From: Lawsonibacter sp900766145
GTDB taxonomy: Bacteria > Bacillota > Clostridia > Oscillospirales > Oscillospiraceae
Length of the DNA stretch: 64,000 bases
Assembly (NCBI RefSeq): GCF_030372275.1
Contig: NZ_JAUDDJ010000009.1
Direction: 5' to 3' (one strand)
Shown here piece after piece: positions 25,256 through 32,915 of the stretch (positions are counted from its first letter, which is position 1; each line of letters opens with the position of its first letter). Both the position numbers and the translations under genes were made by a program. The notes under the pieces are model-generated. The model was not told the DNA's origin, made no database searches, and saw only the letters and a program-made list of their open reading frames with translations.

Positions 25256-26188
25256 ATGTGCTGCTTATTCGGACTCATTGACACGGCTCAGTATTTTACC
25301 CGCCAGCAGAAAAATGACATTCTCCACGCATTGGCTACGGTCAGTGAAGCCAGGGGACAGGATGCCACCGGAGTTGCATATTGTCACAAAGGGGCCCTGA
25401 TGGTGAGCAAGCGTCCGGTTCCCGGCCACATATTCCCACTCCAGATCCCCTATGATGCCGCCGTAATAATGGGACACACCCGGCTGACTACCCAAGGCAG
25501 CGAGAAAAAGAACTACAATAACCACCCCTTTCTTGCCCCTGCCGGGACAGGAAGTTTCGCTCTGGCCCACAACGGCGTGATCCGCAATGACCGGCTTCTG
25601 CGAGAGCAGGAGCAGCTTCCGGCCACCAAGATTGAGACGGACAGCTATATCGCCGTTCAGCTCCTGGCCCGGAGCGGTGAGGTCAGTATAGACTCTCTCC
25701 GGAATATGGCAGAGCGGCTGGAAGGTTCCTTTTCCTTTACTGTCCTGGATGACCAGAACAACCTGTACTTTGTCAAGGGAGACAGCCCGCTCTGCCTGTA
25801 CCATTACCAAACGTCCGGTGTCTATCTCTACGCCTCTACCAAACAGATCTTAGAGAAGGCATTGCAGCAGCTCTCCTTTGATTGGGAGCCACCAATTCAA
25901 GTTCCCCTGGAGTGCGGCGAGATTTTGCAGATCATGGCGAATGGGCAGGAGAGAAGGGCGACCTTTGATGACAGCAAACTGCTCTGTGGGCTCTCCTATG
26001 GCCGCTGCACTCCGTTCTCTTGGTGGGGTGTTGGAAGTTCTGCCCAAAACGCCGAGTCCGGCCACTTGGCCGCCTTGAAATCGGTGGCGGGATACTTCGG
26101 GATCGCTCCATGGGAGATCGACCGGCTGATGGAAGCGGGGTTTACGGAAGCGGAGATTGAGGAATATCTATATCGCACCGAAATGTAG
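25256..26188 (+). CDS. Class II glutamine amidotransferase domain protein
   Basis: 310 aa. The start ATG at 25256 leaves Cys2 (MCCLFGLID) as the N-terminal nucleophile, and GHTRLTTQGS, HNGVIRN and ETDSYIAVQLL match the glutaminase domain of the PurF/GlmS type. No synthase or phosphoribosyltransferase domain follows: the last about 70 residues end in a small helical module (FGIAPWEIDRLMEAGFTEAE). It probably hydrolyses glutamine to give ammonia to the adjacent amidoligase. A TTG 6 bp upstream is rejected because it would bury the catalytic cysteine. Confidence 0.9.
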   Translation: MCCLFGLIDTAQYFTRQQKNDILHALATVSEARGQDATGVAYCHKGALMVSKRPVPGHIFPLQIPYDAAVIMGHTRLTTQGSEKKNYNNHPFLAPAGTGSFALAHNGVIRNDRLLREQEQLPATKIETDSYIAVQLLARSGEVSIDSLRNMAERLEGSFSFTVLDDQNNLYFVKGDSPLCLYHYQTSGVYLYASTKQILEKALQQLSFDWEPPIQVPLECGEILQIMANGQERRATFDDSKLLCGLSYGRCTPFSWWGVGSSAQNAESGHLAALKSVAGYFGIAPWEIDRLMEAGFTEAEIEEYLYRTEM

Positions 26189-26305
26189 AAGCTGAATCTG
26201 CTAACAACTTTCAAGGGATGCAAAGCAATTCGCTTTATTTTATTATGGGACAATGAAATGCAAAGAAGGGGCCATGAAAAGCAAAGGAAAAATAAAGAAA
26301 CATAA

Positions 26306-26334
26306 TTGACTTCGCTTAAAATTATGGCTATGCT
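26306..26334 (+). promoter_or_regulatory. Sigma-70 promoter for the DUF3990 operon
   Basis: TTGACT (26306-26311) and TATGCT (26329-26334), spaced 17 bp. Confidence 0.75.
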
Positions 26335-26385
26335 TAGTAATGATAATGAATGCTTTGTCCGTTAAAAGGTTTGGAGGCGATCGCT

Positions 26386-26850
26386 ATGATTTTGTATCAC
26401 GGCAGCAAGAAGATCGTAGAGTCCCCCGAAATCCGGATCGCGAAATATAACAAAGATTTTTACTTTGGCTTTTATTGCACGCTACTTCCGGAACAAGCGA
26501 TTCGATGGGCTACGCGTTTCGACGGCACGGGATATCTAAATGAGTATCTCTATACGCCAAATGAGCATCTTAATGTAAAGATCTTCCCAGAAATGACGGA
26601 GGAATGGCTGGACTTCATTGTTTCCTGCCGGCTGGGACATTCCCATACTTATGATATTGTGGAGGGCCCAATGGCAGATGACACAATTTTCAACTACGTT
26701 CAGAACTTCGTAGATGGGAAAATCAGTCGGGCGGCGTTTTGGGAACTGGCTAAGTTCAAGAGACCTACTCACCAGATCAGCTTTCACACAGCCCGCGCAC
26801 TGACTGCGTTATCTTTTGTCAAGGGAGTTGAAGTCCGCGATGAAGAATAA
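26386..26850 (+). CDS. DUF3990 family protein, ADP-ribosyltransferase-like
   Basis: 154 aa. MILYHGSKK at the N-terminus, KDFYFGFYCT near residue 25 and the C-terminal HQISFHTARAL motif are the hallmarks of DUF3990, a member of the ADP-ribosyltransferase fold group in Pfam. Such genes usually pair with DUF3791 proteins in toxin-antitoxin-like modules. The start follows GGAGG after a good promoter. It overlaps the next gene by 11 bp. Toxicity is inferred from the family only. Confidence 0.8.
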   Translation: MILYHGSKKIVESPEIRIAKYNKDFYFGFYCTLLPEQAIRWATRFDGTGYLNEYLYTPNEHLNVKIFPEMTEEWLDFIVSCRLGHSHTYDIVEGPMADDTIFNYVQNFVDGKISRAAFWELAKFKRPTHQISFHTARALTALSFVKGVEVRDEE

Positions 26851-27283
26851 CAGCGCCTTATTTTATACTTGCAGTCTCATTGAGTTCATTGGCCGGAAAC
26901 AGAAACTGAAGCGGTCCCAGCTGGTGGGGCTTATGGGGCGCAAGGCGATTGCGCGGATTTATCGCTATGCGGATGTGCTCCACTGTGAGCCGATTGAAAA
27001 AACGGCGGACGACGCGATCACGAACTTCAACCTCCCAACGGGGACCTTTGACAACGCAGCCGCCTGCCGGTACACTGTGCCAGATTACTGGGCGATTGGC
27101 GAAGTTTATGAACGCCTGATCGAAGATGTCTCCGGGGATGATACGGAGCACATCATCGACCGCCTGATGGAGGTCTACACCTCGTGGATCGACGCCGTCA
27201 TTTCCAACTATAATACAGACTTCTACTATCAATCCCGGGAATATATCTACACCTGCTATATAGAGGGGAAAATCTGCGCATAA
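26840..27283 (+). CDS. DUF3791-like partner of the DUF3990 protein
   Basis: 147 aa. The first about 60 residues (FYTCSLIEFIGRKQKLKRSQ..ADVLHCEPIEKTADDA) resemble DUF3791, the usual partner of DUF3990. The second half (YWAIGEVYERLIEDVS .. FYYQSREYIYTCYIEGK) is an extra helical region not typical of the short DUF3791 proteins. It is translationally coupled to the DUF3990 gene and followed by a terminator. The gene order, toxin-like gene first, is the reverse of what I recall as usual. Confidence 0.65.
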   Translation: MKNNSALFYTCSLIEFIGRKQKLKRSQLVGLMGRKAIARIYRYADVLHCEPIEKTADDAITNFNLPTGTFDNAAACRYTVPDYWAIGEVYERLIEDVSGDDTEHIIDRLMEVYTSWIDAVISNYNTDFYYQSREYIYTCYIEGKICA

Positions 27284-27326
27284 GCTCTGTATCGGCACTC
27301 ACAATCAGGACACCCAAAAACAATTC

Positions 27327-27377
27327 AAAAACCGAAGGGAACACACGACTGTGTGCTTCCTTCGGTTTTCTTTTTTG
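27327..27377 (+). terminator. Terminator after the DUF3990 operon
   Basis: AAAACCGAAGG..CACAC pairs with GTGTG..CCTTCGGTTTT, followed by CTTTTTT. Confidence 0.85.
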
Positions 27378-27997
27378 GAGAAGCGTATGCTCAAAAACGA
27401 GATACCGCAGATGTAAAAAAAGCGGGCCGGAAGCCTTCAAACAGGCTCCCGGTTTGCGGCACAATGTCCCACCGTTTAAAAGGGGTTATCTTCTGATGAT
27501 GTTACAGTTATGGATGACGTCTAATGCTGATTTACGGTTTATATCTGCGCGGCGATTTATGTTTCGACTGGCTCAACATAAATCGCCGCGCATTCACATT
27601 GTATGGAGGGAATCTAGGCGGAAATGCTTATGGACTTCAGCGTCCTTCTCAAAAAAGAAAACCGGAGTTCCCCACACGCAGGGACAGCAAAACTCAAATC
27701 GTCAGGGGCAGCCGGAATGTCCCTGCCTGTGGGGCTCTCCACTTTTATTTTTTGAGCAATCCGCCAAGTCCGAAGGGGGGAGCGCAGGCTCCCCTTTATA
27801 TTATTAGGGGAAATCCCCCCTTTGAACTTTCCTCAGTTCTTCTATTTGCCACATATATCTTCCATGAAAAAGAGTTTCCTAGGTAATGGAAGGATTATGA
27901 AAATTAAAGGTATCCCTCCAAAGAGCCTCCATTTTTTAAGTGGTTTTCTGTAGAACTTTCCTCTGCGGCTGAATGCGTTTCTTGTTGCAAAACAATG
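27378..27997. other. Gene-free, inverted-repeat-rich segment of the element
   Basis: No convincing gene. It contains GCCGG.AGCC/GGCT.CCGG near 27424-27454, a perfect 17-bp inverted repeat at 27547-27563 and 27575-27591 with an 11-nt loop, a 9-bp repeat GCAGGGACA (27678-27686) with TGTCCCTGC (27718-27726), and GGGGAGC/GCTCCCC at 27777-27794. Open frames at 27454 and 27524 run through these repeats and look accidental. Confidence 0.55.
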
Positions 27998-28267
27998 CTA
28001 TTCTGCTTCATTTACTCTTTGCTTGTAATTTAAAACTATAAAACCGTCTGCATCTCGCCCTTCAGAGTCTACCCTAACCAGGATATCTCCAGGTTCACAT
28101 TCTAACAAATCGCAAATCCGAGAAAGATTCTTCCATGAAATTGGCTTTTCTTCTCTCAATGACTGAATAACTCCTTCTGCGAGCAGATTTTCCTTTCGAA
28201 GCCTATTGGTATTATATCCATGCTTTTTTAGTTCAGATAAAATATTTTTTTTATATGCAATTGGCAT
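27998..28267 (-). CDS. XRE-type helix-turn-helix repressor
   Basis: 89 aa with an HTH over about residues 18-65 (LLAEGVIQSLREEKPISWKN) and the typical ICDLLECEPGDIL end of small Cro-like regulators. The start follows AGGAG. It is divergent from the replication-like genes, and TGTGTA-type palindromes fill the intergenic region, so it is probably the repressor of that operon and of itself. Confidence 0.85.
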   Translation of the reverse strand: MPIAYKKNILSELKKHGYNTNRLRKENLLAEGVIQSLREEKPISWKNLSRICDLLECEPGDILVRVDSEGRDADGFIVLNYKQRVNEAE

Positions 28268-28368
28268 TTATTATTCTCCTTTTTGTGTAACGGTAACATT
28301 TATTTTGACATTATATCCTGAAATTGCACAAAAATCAATGTATTTAATGACAGAAGTGTCCCAATATA

Positions 28369-28420
28369 TACACTGAATTTTGTGTACTTCTGCAGTTGCG
28401 AGTACACAATTTTTTGTGTA
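28369..28420. promoter_or_regulatory. Probable operators between the XRE repressor and the replication-like genes
   Basis: TACACAA (28403-28409) and TTGTGTA (28414-28420) form a perfect 7-bp inverted repeat with a 4-nt spacer. TACAC (28369-28373) and GTGTA (28382-28386) form a second, looser one. Confidence 0.6.
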
Positions 28421-28587
28421 GAATTGAGACGAACATAGAAGGAATGGCTACAAAAATTGGAAGTTAAAACCCTTATGATGTAGCGTAGAAAACTATACCC
28501 CAATTTCTCTCCTATAATTTTAGGGGCTCAGGGTAAACAATTTTCAAAATATTATTATTTCTTAAAAAGAAAGATGTGAATGGTCTT

Positions 28588-30123
28588 ATGGACAAAGCAA
28601 AAATTATCAAGTTTCACCGTGGCGAAGTTACAGAATACTTCATCAAAACAAAGGAGGACTTCGTTCCCCTGACTGACCGCATCATAGCCAAATACATACC
28701 TCGATACCCGGATTTTAGCGATAAGGCCAAAAAACGGGAGTGGAGGAAGTGGATTAAGTCTGGTGCGGAAATTGTCCGCGAGGCCGAAGTAGACTCCTGC
28801 CTGCCCAATTCGCGCCGCAAGATGCGCTTGGGTAATGGGCAGAAGCGGCGCCCCACACGAGAGGATCTTGCGAAAGGAGCTGGCTTCCTCTTAGAGGGCA
28901 CGCACCTGTGGACAGACCTAGTATCAGGGTACTATATCCTCAGTACCATAGTTGCAGGCTGCCACGCCCGCGCACTTCGACAACAGTTTCCTTCTCTGTG
29001 CCTCATGCTCAGCCTTCGTTCTGACAGCACAGAGACGGAGAAAATACTGAGGCACATTGTTCATGCAGCTGTTCCCAGGAAAAAGTGGAAAGGCGATGGG
29101 TGCGTCGTTCGCCGCAGCCCAATCTTAAAGTATCCAGCTTTCGACAATGACCCGTTAACTCCGACAAAGCTGCTGAGCTTCAGTCAGATTACCATTCGGG
29201 GCGTCAAAAAATTCCCGATACCGTGCGCCTATGAGGATACGGCCGCTTTGCTCATTGGAGCAAAGTCGCATCAAGTACGTGAGGCGGAGCCTTATATCCA
29301 GAATGCCGCTGCGATCCTTCTCAACTGTGGACGGGGAGACCAATCCCCGCTTCGGCTGACTTCCAAAAACTTGGAAGGATATGATCCGGAGCTGCTGGAC
29401 CAGATTGCTCAGAATGCCCCGTATATCGCTGCGGTGCTGAGATGGTGGTGGGCGAGGTACGCCGACAAAGAGGAATCTGCTTGGGCACAGGAAATGGCCT
29501 CTCGTGCAAAAAAGGCATTTCCACTTGCTGACAAGCGATTCGTCCGGCTGGAAGTTGATCCGAAAGAACTTCGGCCTCAACTGCTGTACCAAGTATTGGG
29601 TGATTTTATTGACCAGCTAGAGCTGCATGGGCTCCTTCCTGCGGAACAGGCGGATCTCTACCGAAAGGAAGCCGCTGGGGTATTCTCCCCCGCGCCCTCA
29701 GTTCCTGATTCCGTGGTTCTCCCACGTCAGGCCAACGAGCCGGAGGTGTTCCTGGATGCCATGCGGAAGCTGGTTGCTGAACACTCTAACTCCATTGTCC
29801 CAGATGGAGCGCGCTGTGTCAAGAGCCAGAAATTTTTTGGAGCTTGGCGCACAATCAGCGATGTACGTTATCTGGTCATGGAGGAGGGCACCTGGGCCAA
29901 ACAGTTTGCAAAGGCAATCAAGCTCCTGGATGGAGTGGCGCCTTGCGACCTTACTAAAGGCCCTCAGAGGAGCCGTTTTCTTCGCCCTTTAGGGGAACAA
30001 GGAATTACTAAGATGAGAGGGGACGACCCCCGTTATCGCTATGATTTGTTTGAAGCCGGCAAACGGGACAAGACATACGTAGTTGCCATTCCCGCCGACT
30101 TACTTCAGATTCCTACCACTTAA
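28588..30123 (+). CDS. Unrecognised 511-aa protein, possible replication protein of the element
   Basis: No family is recognised. It has a basic N-terminus (about 45-95, KAKKREWRKWIKSG .. RRKMRLGNGQKRRPTRED) suited to nucleic-acid binding, and a central region with a hydrophobic LWTDLVSGYYILSTIVAG stretch. It stands 121 bp upstream of a helicase gene and downstream of a repressor-type control region, which suggests a replication or DNA-processing role; this is inference. An in-frame GTG at 28576 is an alternative start; neither has a strong ribosome-binding site. Confidence 0.65.
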   Translation: MDKAKIIKFHRGEVTEYFIKTKEDFVPLTDRIIAKYIPRYPDFSDKAKKREWRKWIKSGAEIVREAEVDSCLPNSRRKMRLGNGQKRRPTREDLAKGAGFLLEGTHLWTDLVSGYYILSTIVAGCHARALRQQFPSLCLMLSLRSDSTETEKILRHIVHAAVPRKKWKGDGCVVRRSPILKYPAFDNDPLTPTKLLSFSQITIRGVKKFPIPCAYEDTAALLIGAKSHQVREAEPYIQNAAAILLNCGRGDQSPLRLTSKNLEGYDPELLDQIAQNAPYIAAVLRWWWARYADKEESAWAQEMASRAKKAFPLADKRFVRLEVDPKELRPQLLYQVLGDFIDQLELHGLLPAEQADLYRKEAAGVFSPAPSVPDSVVLPRQANEPEVFLDAMRKLVAEHSNSIVPDGARCVKSQKFFGAWRTISDVRYLVMEEGTWAKQFAKAIKLLDGVAPCDLTKGPQRSRFLRPLGEQGITKMRGDDPRYRYDLFEAGKRDKTYVVAIPADLLQIPTT

Positions 30124-30244
30124 TATCGGCAAGAAGCCCGGCAAAACGGCTTCTGCCCCGGCAGCCGCCTTTGCCGGGCTTCTCGCCAAATCAAAACACA
30201 AATTTTCAACTTTTACAAACGATATTTTAAGGAGAGATGATATC

Positions 30245-32506
30245 ATGACCGATTTCAATAACAAAAACAACGAGTTACAGTTTGAGCCTGCGCTGGCAAA
30301 CAATTTTAGTGCTGCTGAAGATTCATCTATAGGGAATGTCTATAACCCCTCTAATAGCAGGGTTCCGAGTAATTTCGATACTGATACTTTTATAAAGCTG
30401 AATCCAGTTTGCCCTGACCCAGATGCGGGTTATCAGACTTTATCTGATTATTTAGCAAACGAGCTGTCAGAGCGCACGATTCTCTACCTCAGTAACCTTT
30501 GCACTGCCAGGCACGTGAGCCTGGACAAAAAATATTGGAAACGTTATACACAGCGCATCCTGGAGACGGAAGCCGCTGACAAAGCGCTGGTTATCTCCTC
30601 CCCTGCCGGTTCTGGGAAATCGACCTGGATGCTGTCATTCCTTCTGGCCCTGATGGATGTAATGAAAGAGCACCCTGAGCTTGATCGGTCTTTGGTTGGG
30701 GTGGTCGTCGTGCTCCAAAAGGTGGAGGACCTGAATGCATTGGCTGACCGTCTCAACAAAGACTGTACCAGTGAGCAGCCAGCCATGGTCTCCTTGCAGG
30801 GATGGACTGATTCCGGCTGGCGCCGAGGTCTTTGCTGTAACCCATCGGTTGACAACTATGAGGCTTGCCTGCGCCAGCAATGTCCCTATGCTGAGAAGTG
30901 TCCTATTCTGCGCTTCCCGGAGGCTGCTAAGACAGCTCCGATTGTGGGGATGACACAAGAGCGGTTTTACCAGCTGCGGGAGCAGGGGCTGGACTCGGTG
31001 CTCTATCGTCAATGTCCGGACGGACAAGAACACCCGCGCCGGTACATCCTATTTGACGAAAAATTCCAAATGGCCTCTGTCACCGCGGTGAGTGCCGACA
31101 CAATCAACGAGGCCTCCAGCGCTTTCTCCGCATTGATTCAAAAACTTGATCTCCCCGATCAACGTGTATGCGGACTGCAACAGAGGCTGGACCGCACGGT
31201 AAGGCGGCTGTTTCAACAGCTGCGATACGAACTGCGCCGAGATACGGATGACGGTTCGGAGGATATTTTGGTTGGGGTATTGTCTTTGACAGAGGACATG
31301 AAGAGAGAATATGGAGATTATCTACAGTTCCGTGATTTTATGGCCCAGCGGGGGAAGCGGTACCTCAACTGTCCCCTTGCGGATATTCTCCTTGTTCTGG
31401 ATCATTTGTTTCAGGGGGGACAGTGCCTCTTTACCAAAACCGAAGGGTTTACCATCTACTATATCCAACCGCCGCGGATTCAATTTGGGAACAGCCTGTC
31501 AATTATCTTCGATGCCACTGCCCAAGTGGATGAAGACTATCAGCCCGTCCAGCAGCTTTCCACCTTGCTGAATGATGCGCCCGAGCGGACAAAGCGCAGC
31601 GTGGAGCTTACGCGCTACAACCACGACGCGTTCAATGTCTCCAAGTCAGCCATGAATTCGGCGTGGAAACTGCCCCTTTTGGTGCAGAAAATATCAAAAA
31701 TTATTTCCTCCACCAACGAAAACGACAAGGTGTTCGTGTGTACCTACAAGGATTACTCCGCTGTATTAGCCAAGGAGTTAAAAGCTGTTATGCCGCCGGA
31801 TGAGTATCAAAAAATCCTCCTGATGGCCGACCGCGGGGAAGACACCCTCCCATACTTCAATGGAGTCAATGGCTCGAACGCGTTTCAAGAGGCCACCCAC
31901 GTGATATTAGTGGGCTATCCAAGGCTGCCTCTCTCCGCCTACTTAGCCCTTGCGTGTGCCGCCTACGGAATGTCGGCAATAGAGACGGAACTTGAAACGT
32001 GTCTCTCTCAAAAAGATAAGGTCACGCAGAACGACCTCTGGCAGCTGCCCTCTGTGCAAAAGTACATGGCTCACCACCTGGCCGCCCGGATGGAGCAGGA
32101 TATTTACCGCTGCGCACAGCGCCGCCCAGATTTCCAGGGGGAGATTCATGTACACCTGTTCTATCCGCCAAGATTTGCGTGTCAATTGTTGATAAAGCGA
32201 TTGCCCGGCGTCACTCTGATTGATGAGAATCAGGAGCCGGCAAACCTGCTCCAACTCAAGAGGCGCTACCGCTCATATCAAGGGGGCACAACCTCCTATG
32301 GACGGCTTGAGACGTTCCTTTCGGAATGGGATGGCGAAGAAATTTCCGTAATCCAGCTGCGAGAGCAGCTTGGCATCAGCGCAGCCGTCTGGAAGGACTT
32401 GATGAAAGATAATGATATTAAGACCTTAATGAAGAGGTATGGGGTTGTGCCAGTTGGACGGGGCGCAAACCGAAAGTGGACGCAAGCCCGGGACCTCTGT
32501 GCCTGA
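30245..32506 (+). CDS. SF2-like helicase/ATPase, 753 aa
   Basis: Walker A SSPAGSGKST lies near residue 112, a Walker B-like ILFDEKF near 275, IIFDATAQ near 420, FVCTYKD near 495, ATHVILVGYPRLP near 545 and an arginine-finger-like RMEQDIYRCAQRR near 615, in the order of superfamily 2 helicase motifs. A cysteine group (CC...C..QCPYAEKC, about 200-220) may bind metal. The C-terminus looks like a winged helix. The ATG at 30245 follows AAGGAGAG. It is probably the replicative or accessory helicase of the element. Confidence 0.75.
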   Translation: MTDFNNKNNELQFEPALANNFSAAEDSSIGNVYNPSNSRVPSNFDTDTFIKLNPVCPDPDAGYQTLSDYLANELSERTILYLSNLCTARHVSLDKKYWKRYTQRILETEAADKALVISSPAGSGKSTWMLSFLLALMDVMKEHPELDRSLVGVVVVLQKVEDLNALADRLNKDCTSEQPAMVSLQGWTDSGWRRGLCCNPSVDNYEACLRQQCPYAEKCPILRFPEAAKTAPIVGMTQERFYQLREQGLDSVLYRQCPDGQEHPRRYILFDEKFQMASVTAVSADTINEASSAFSALIQKLDLPDQRVCGLQQRLDRTVRRLFQQLRYELRRDTDDGSEDILVGVLSLTEDMKREYGDYLQFRDFMAQRGKRYLNCPLADILLVLDHLFQGGQCLFTKTEGFTIYYIQPPRIQFGNSLSIIFDATAQVDEDYQPVQQLSTLLNDAPERTKRSVELTRYNHDAFNVSKSAMNSAWKLPLLVQKISKIISSTNENDKVFVCTYKDYSAVLAKELKAVMPPDEYQKILLMADRGEDTLPYFNGVNGSNAFQEATHVILVGYPRLPLSAYLALACAAYGMSAIETELETCLSQKDKVTQNDLWQLPSVQKYMAHHLAARMEQDIYRCAQRRPDFQGEIHVHLFYPPRFACQLLIKRLPGVTLIDENQEPANLLQLKRRYRSYQGGTTSYGRLETFLSEWDGEEISVIQLREQLGISAAVWKDLMKDNDIKTLMKRYGVVPVGRGANRKWTQARDLCA

Positions 32507-32509
32507 CAC

Positions 32510-32545
32510 TTCCGGTTTCTGACCCTATCTGAACTATATATTATA
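32510..32545 (+). promoter_or_regulatory. Shared promoter-like motif, copy 3
   Basis: TTCCGG at 32510-32515 and AACTATATATTATA at 32532-32545, upstream of the excisionase/integrase genes, with the same internal spacing as the copy at 18149-18184. Confidence 0.6.
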
Positions 32546-32623
32546 ACCATGAAAGGTGGTGATGCCGGGAGCACTGATGGGTTTCACGGCCAGATAATAC
32601 ATAATAGATATGGAGGTACTGAC

Positions 32624-32827
32624 ATGAAAAAAACAACAGTCTATCGTTCGATTGAGGAAGTTCCCCTGGTTTTGACGATTGACGACTTGATGGCTGTCCT
32701 AAATATAGGGCGAAACAGCGCCTATGACCTGGTCCGCTCCGGACGGATCAAAAGTTTTCGGGTCGGAACTCAAATCCGAATCCCCAGACAGGCGGTAGCA
32801 GATTTTCTTGCCAGCATGGCAGCCTGA
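32624..32827 (+). CDS. xis: Excisionase (HTH_17 family)
   Basis: 67 aa with the excisionase helix-turn-helix (TIDDLMAVLNIGRNSAYDLV) and wing (IKSFRVGTQIRIPRQAVADFL). The ATG at 32624 is spaced 8 bp from TGGAGG. It is placed just upstream of the integrase, from which it is separated by a 13-bp hairpin. Confidence 0.88.
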   Translation: MKKTTVYRSIEEVPLVLTIDDLMAVLNIGRNSAYDLVRSGRIKSFRVGTQIRIPRQAVADFLASMAA

Positions 32828-32852
32828 GCCGCTGTTTGGCATAAGAGCAGAC

Positions 32853-32882
32853 GCTGGGAGCTGCTACACAGCAGCTCCCAGC
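32853..32882 (+). terminator. Hairpin between xis and int
   Basis: GCTGGGAGCTGCT (32853-32865) and AGCAGCTCCCAGC (32870-32882) form a perfect 13-bp stem with an ACAC loop. No T tract follows, so it may modulate rather than end transcription. Confidence 0.6.
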
Positions 32883-32915
32883 ACAAGATTACAAGGTCAT
32901 TAAGGGGGAATTTTT

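Noticed and set aside
27454..27886. Two overlapping open frames of about 117 and 120 codons
   Set aside because: They run through strong inverted repeats, have no clear ribosome-binding site and no recognisable protein features.
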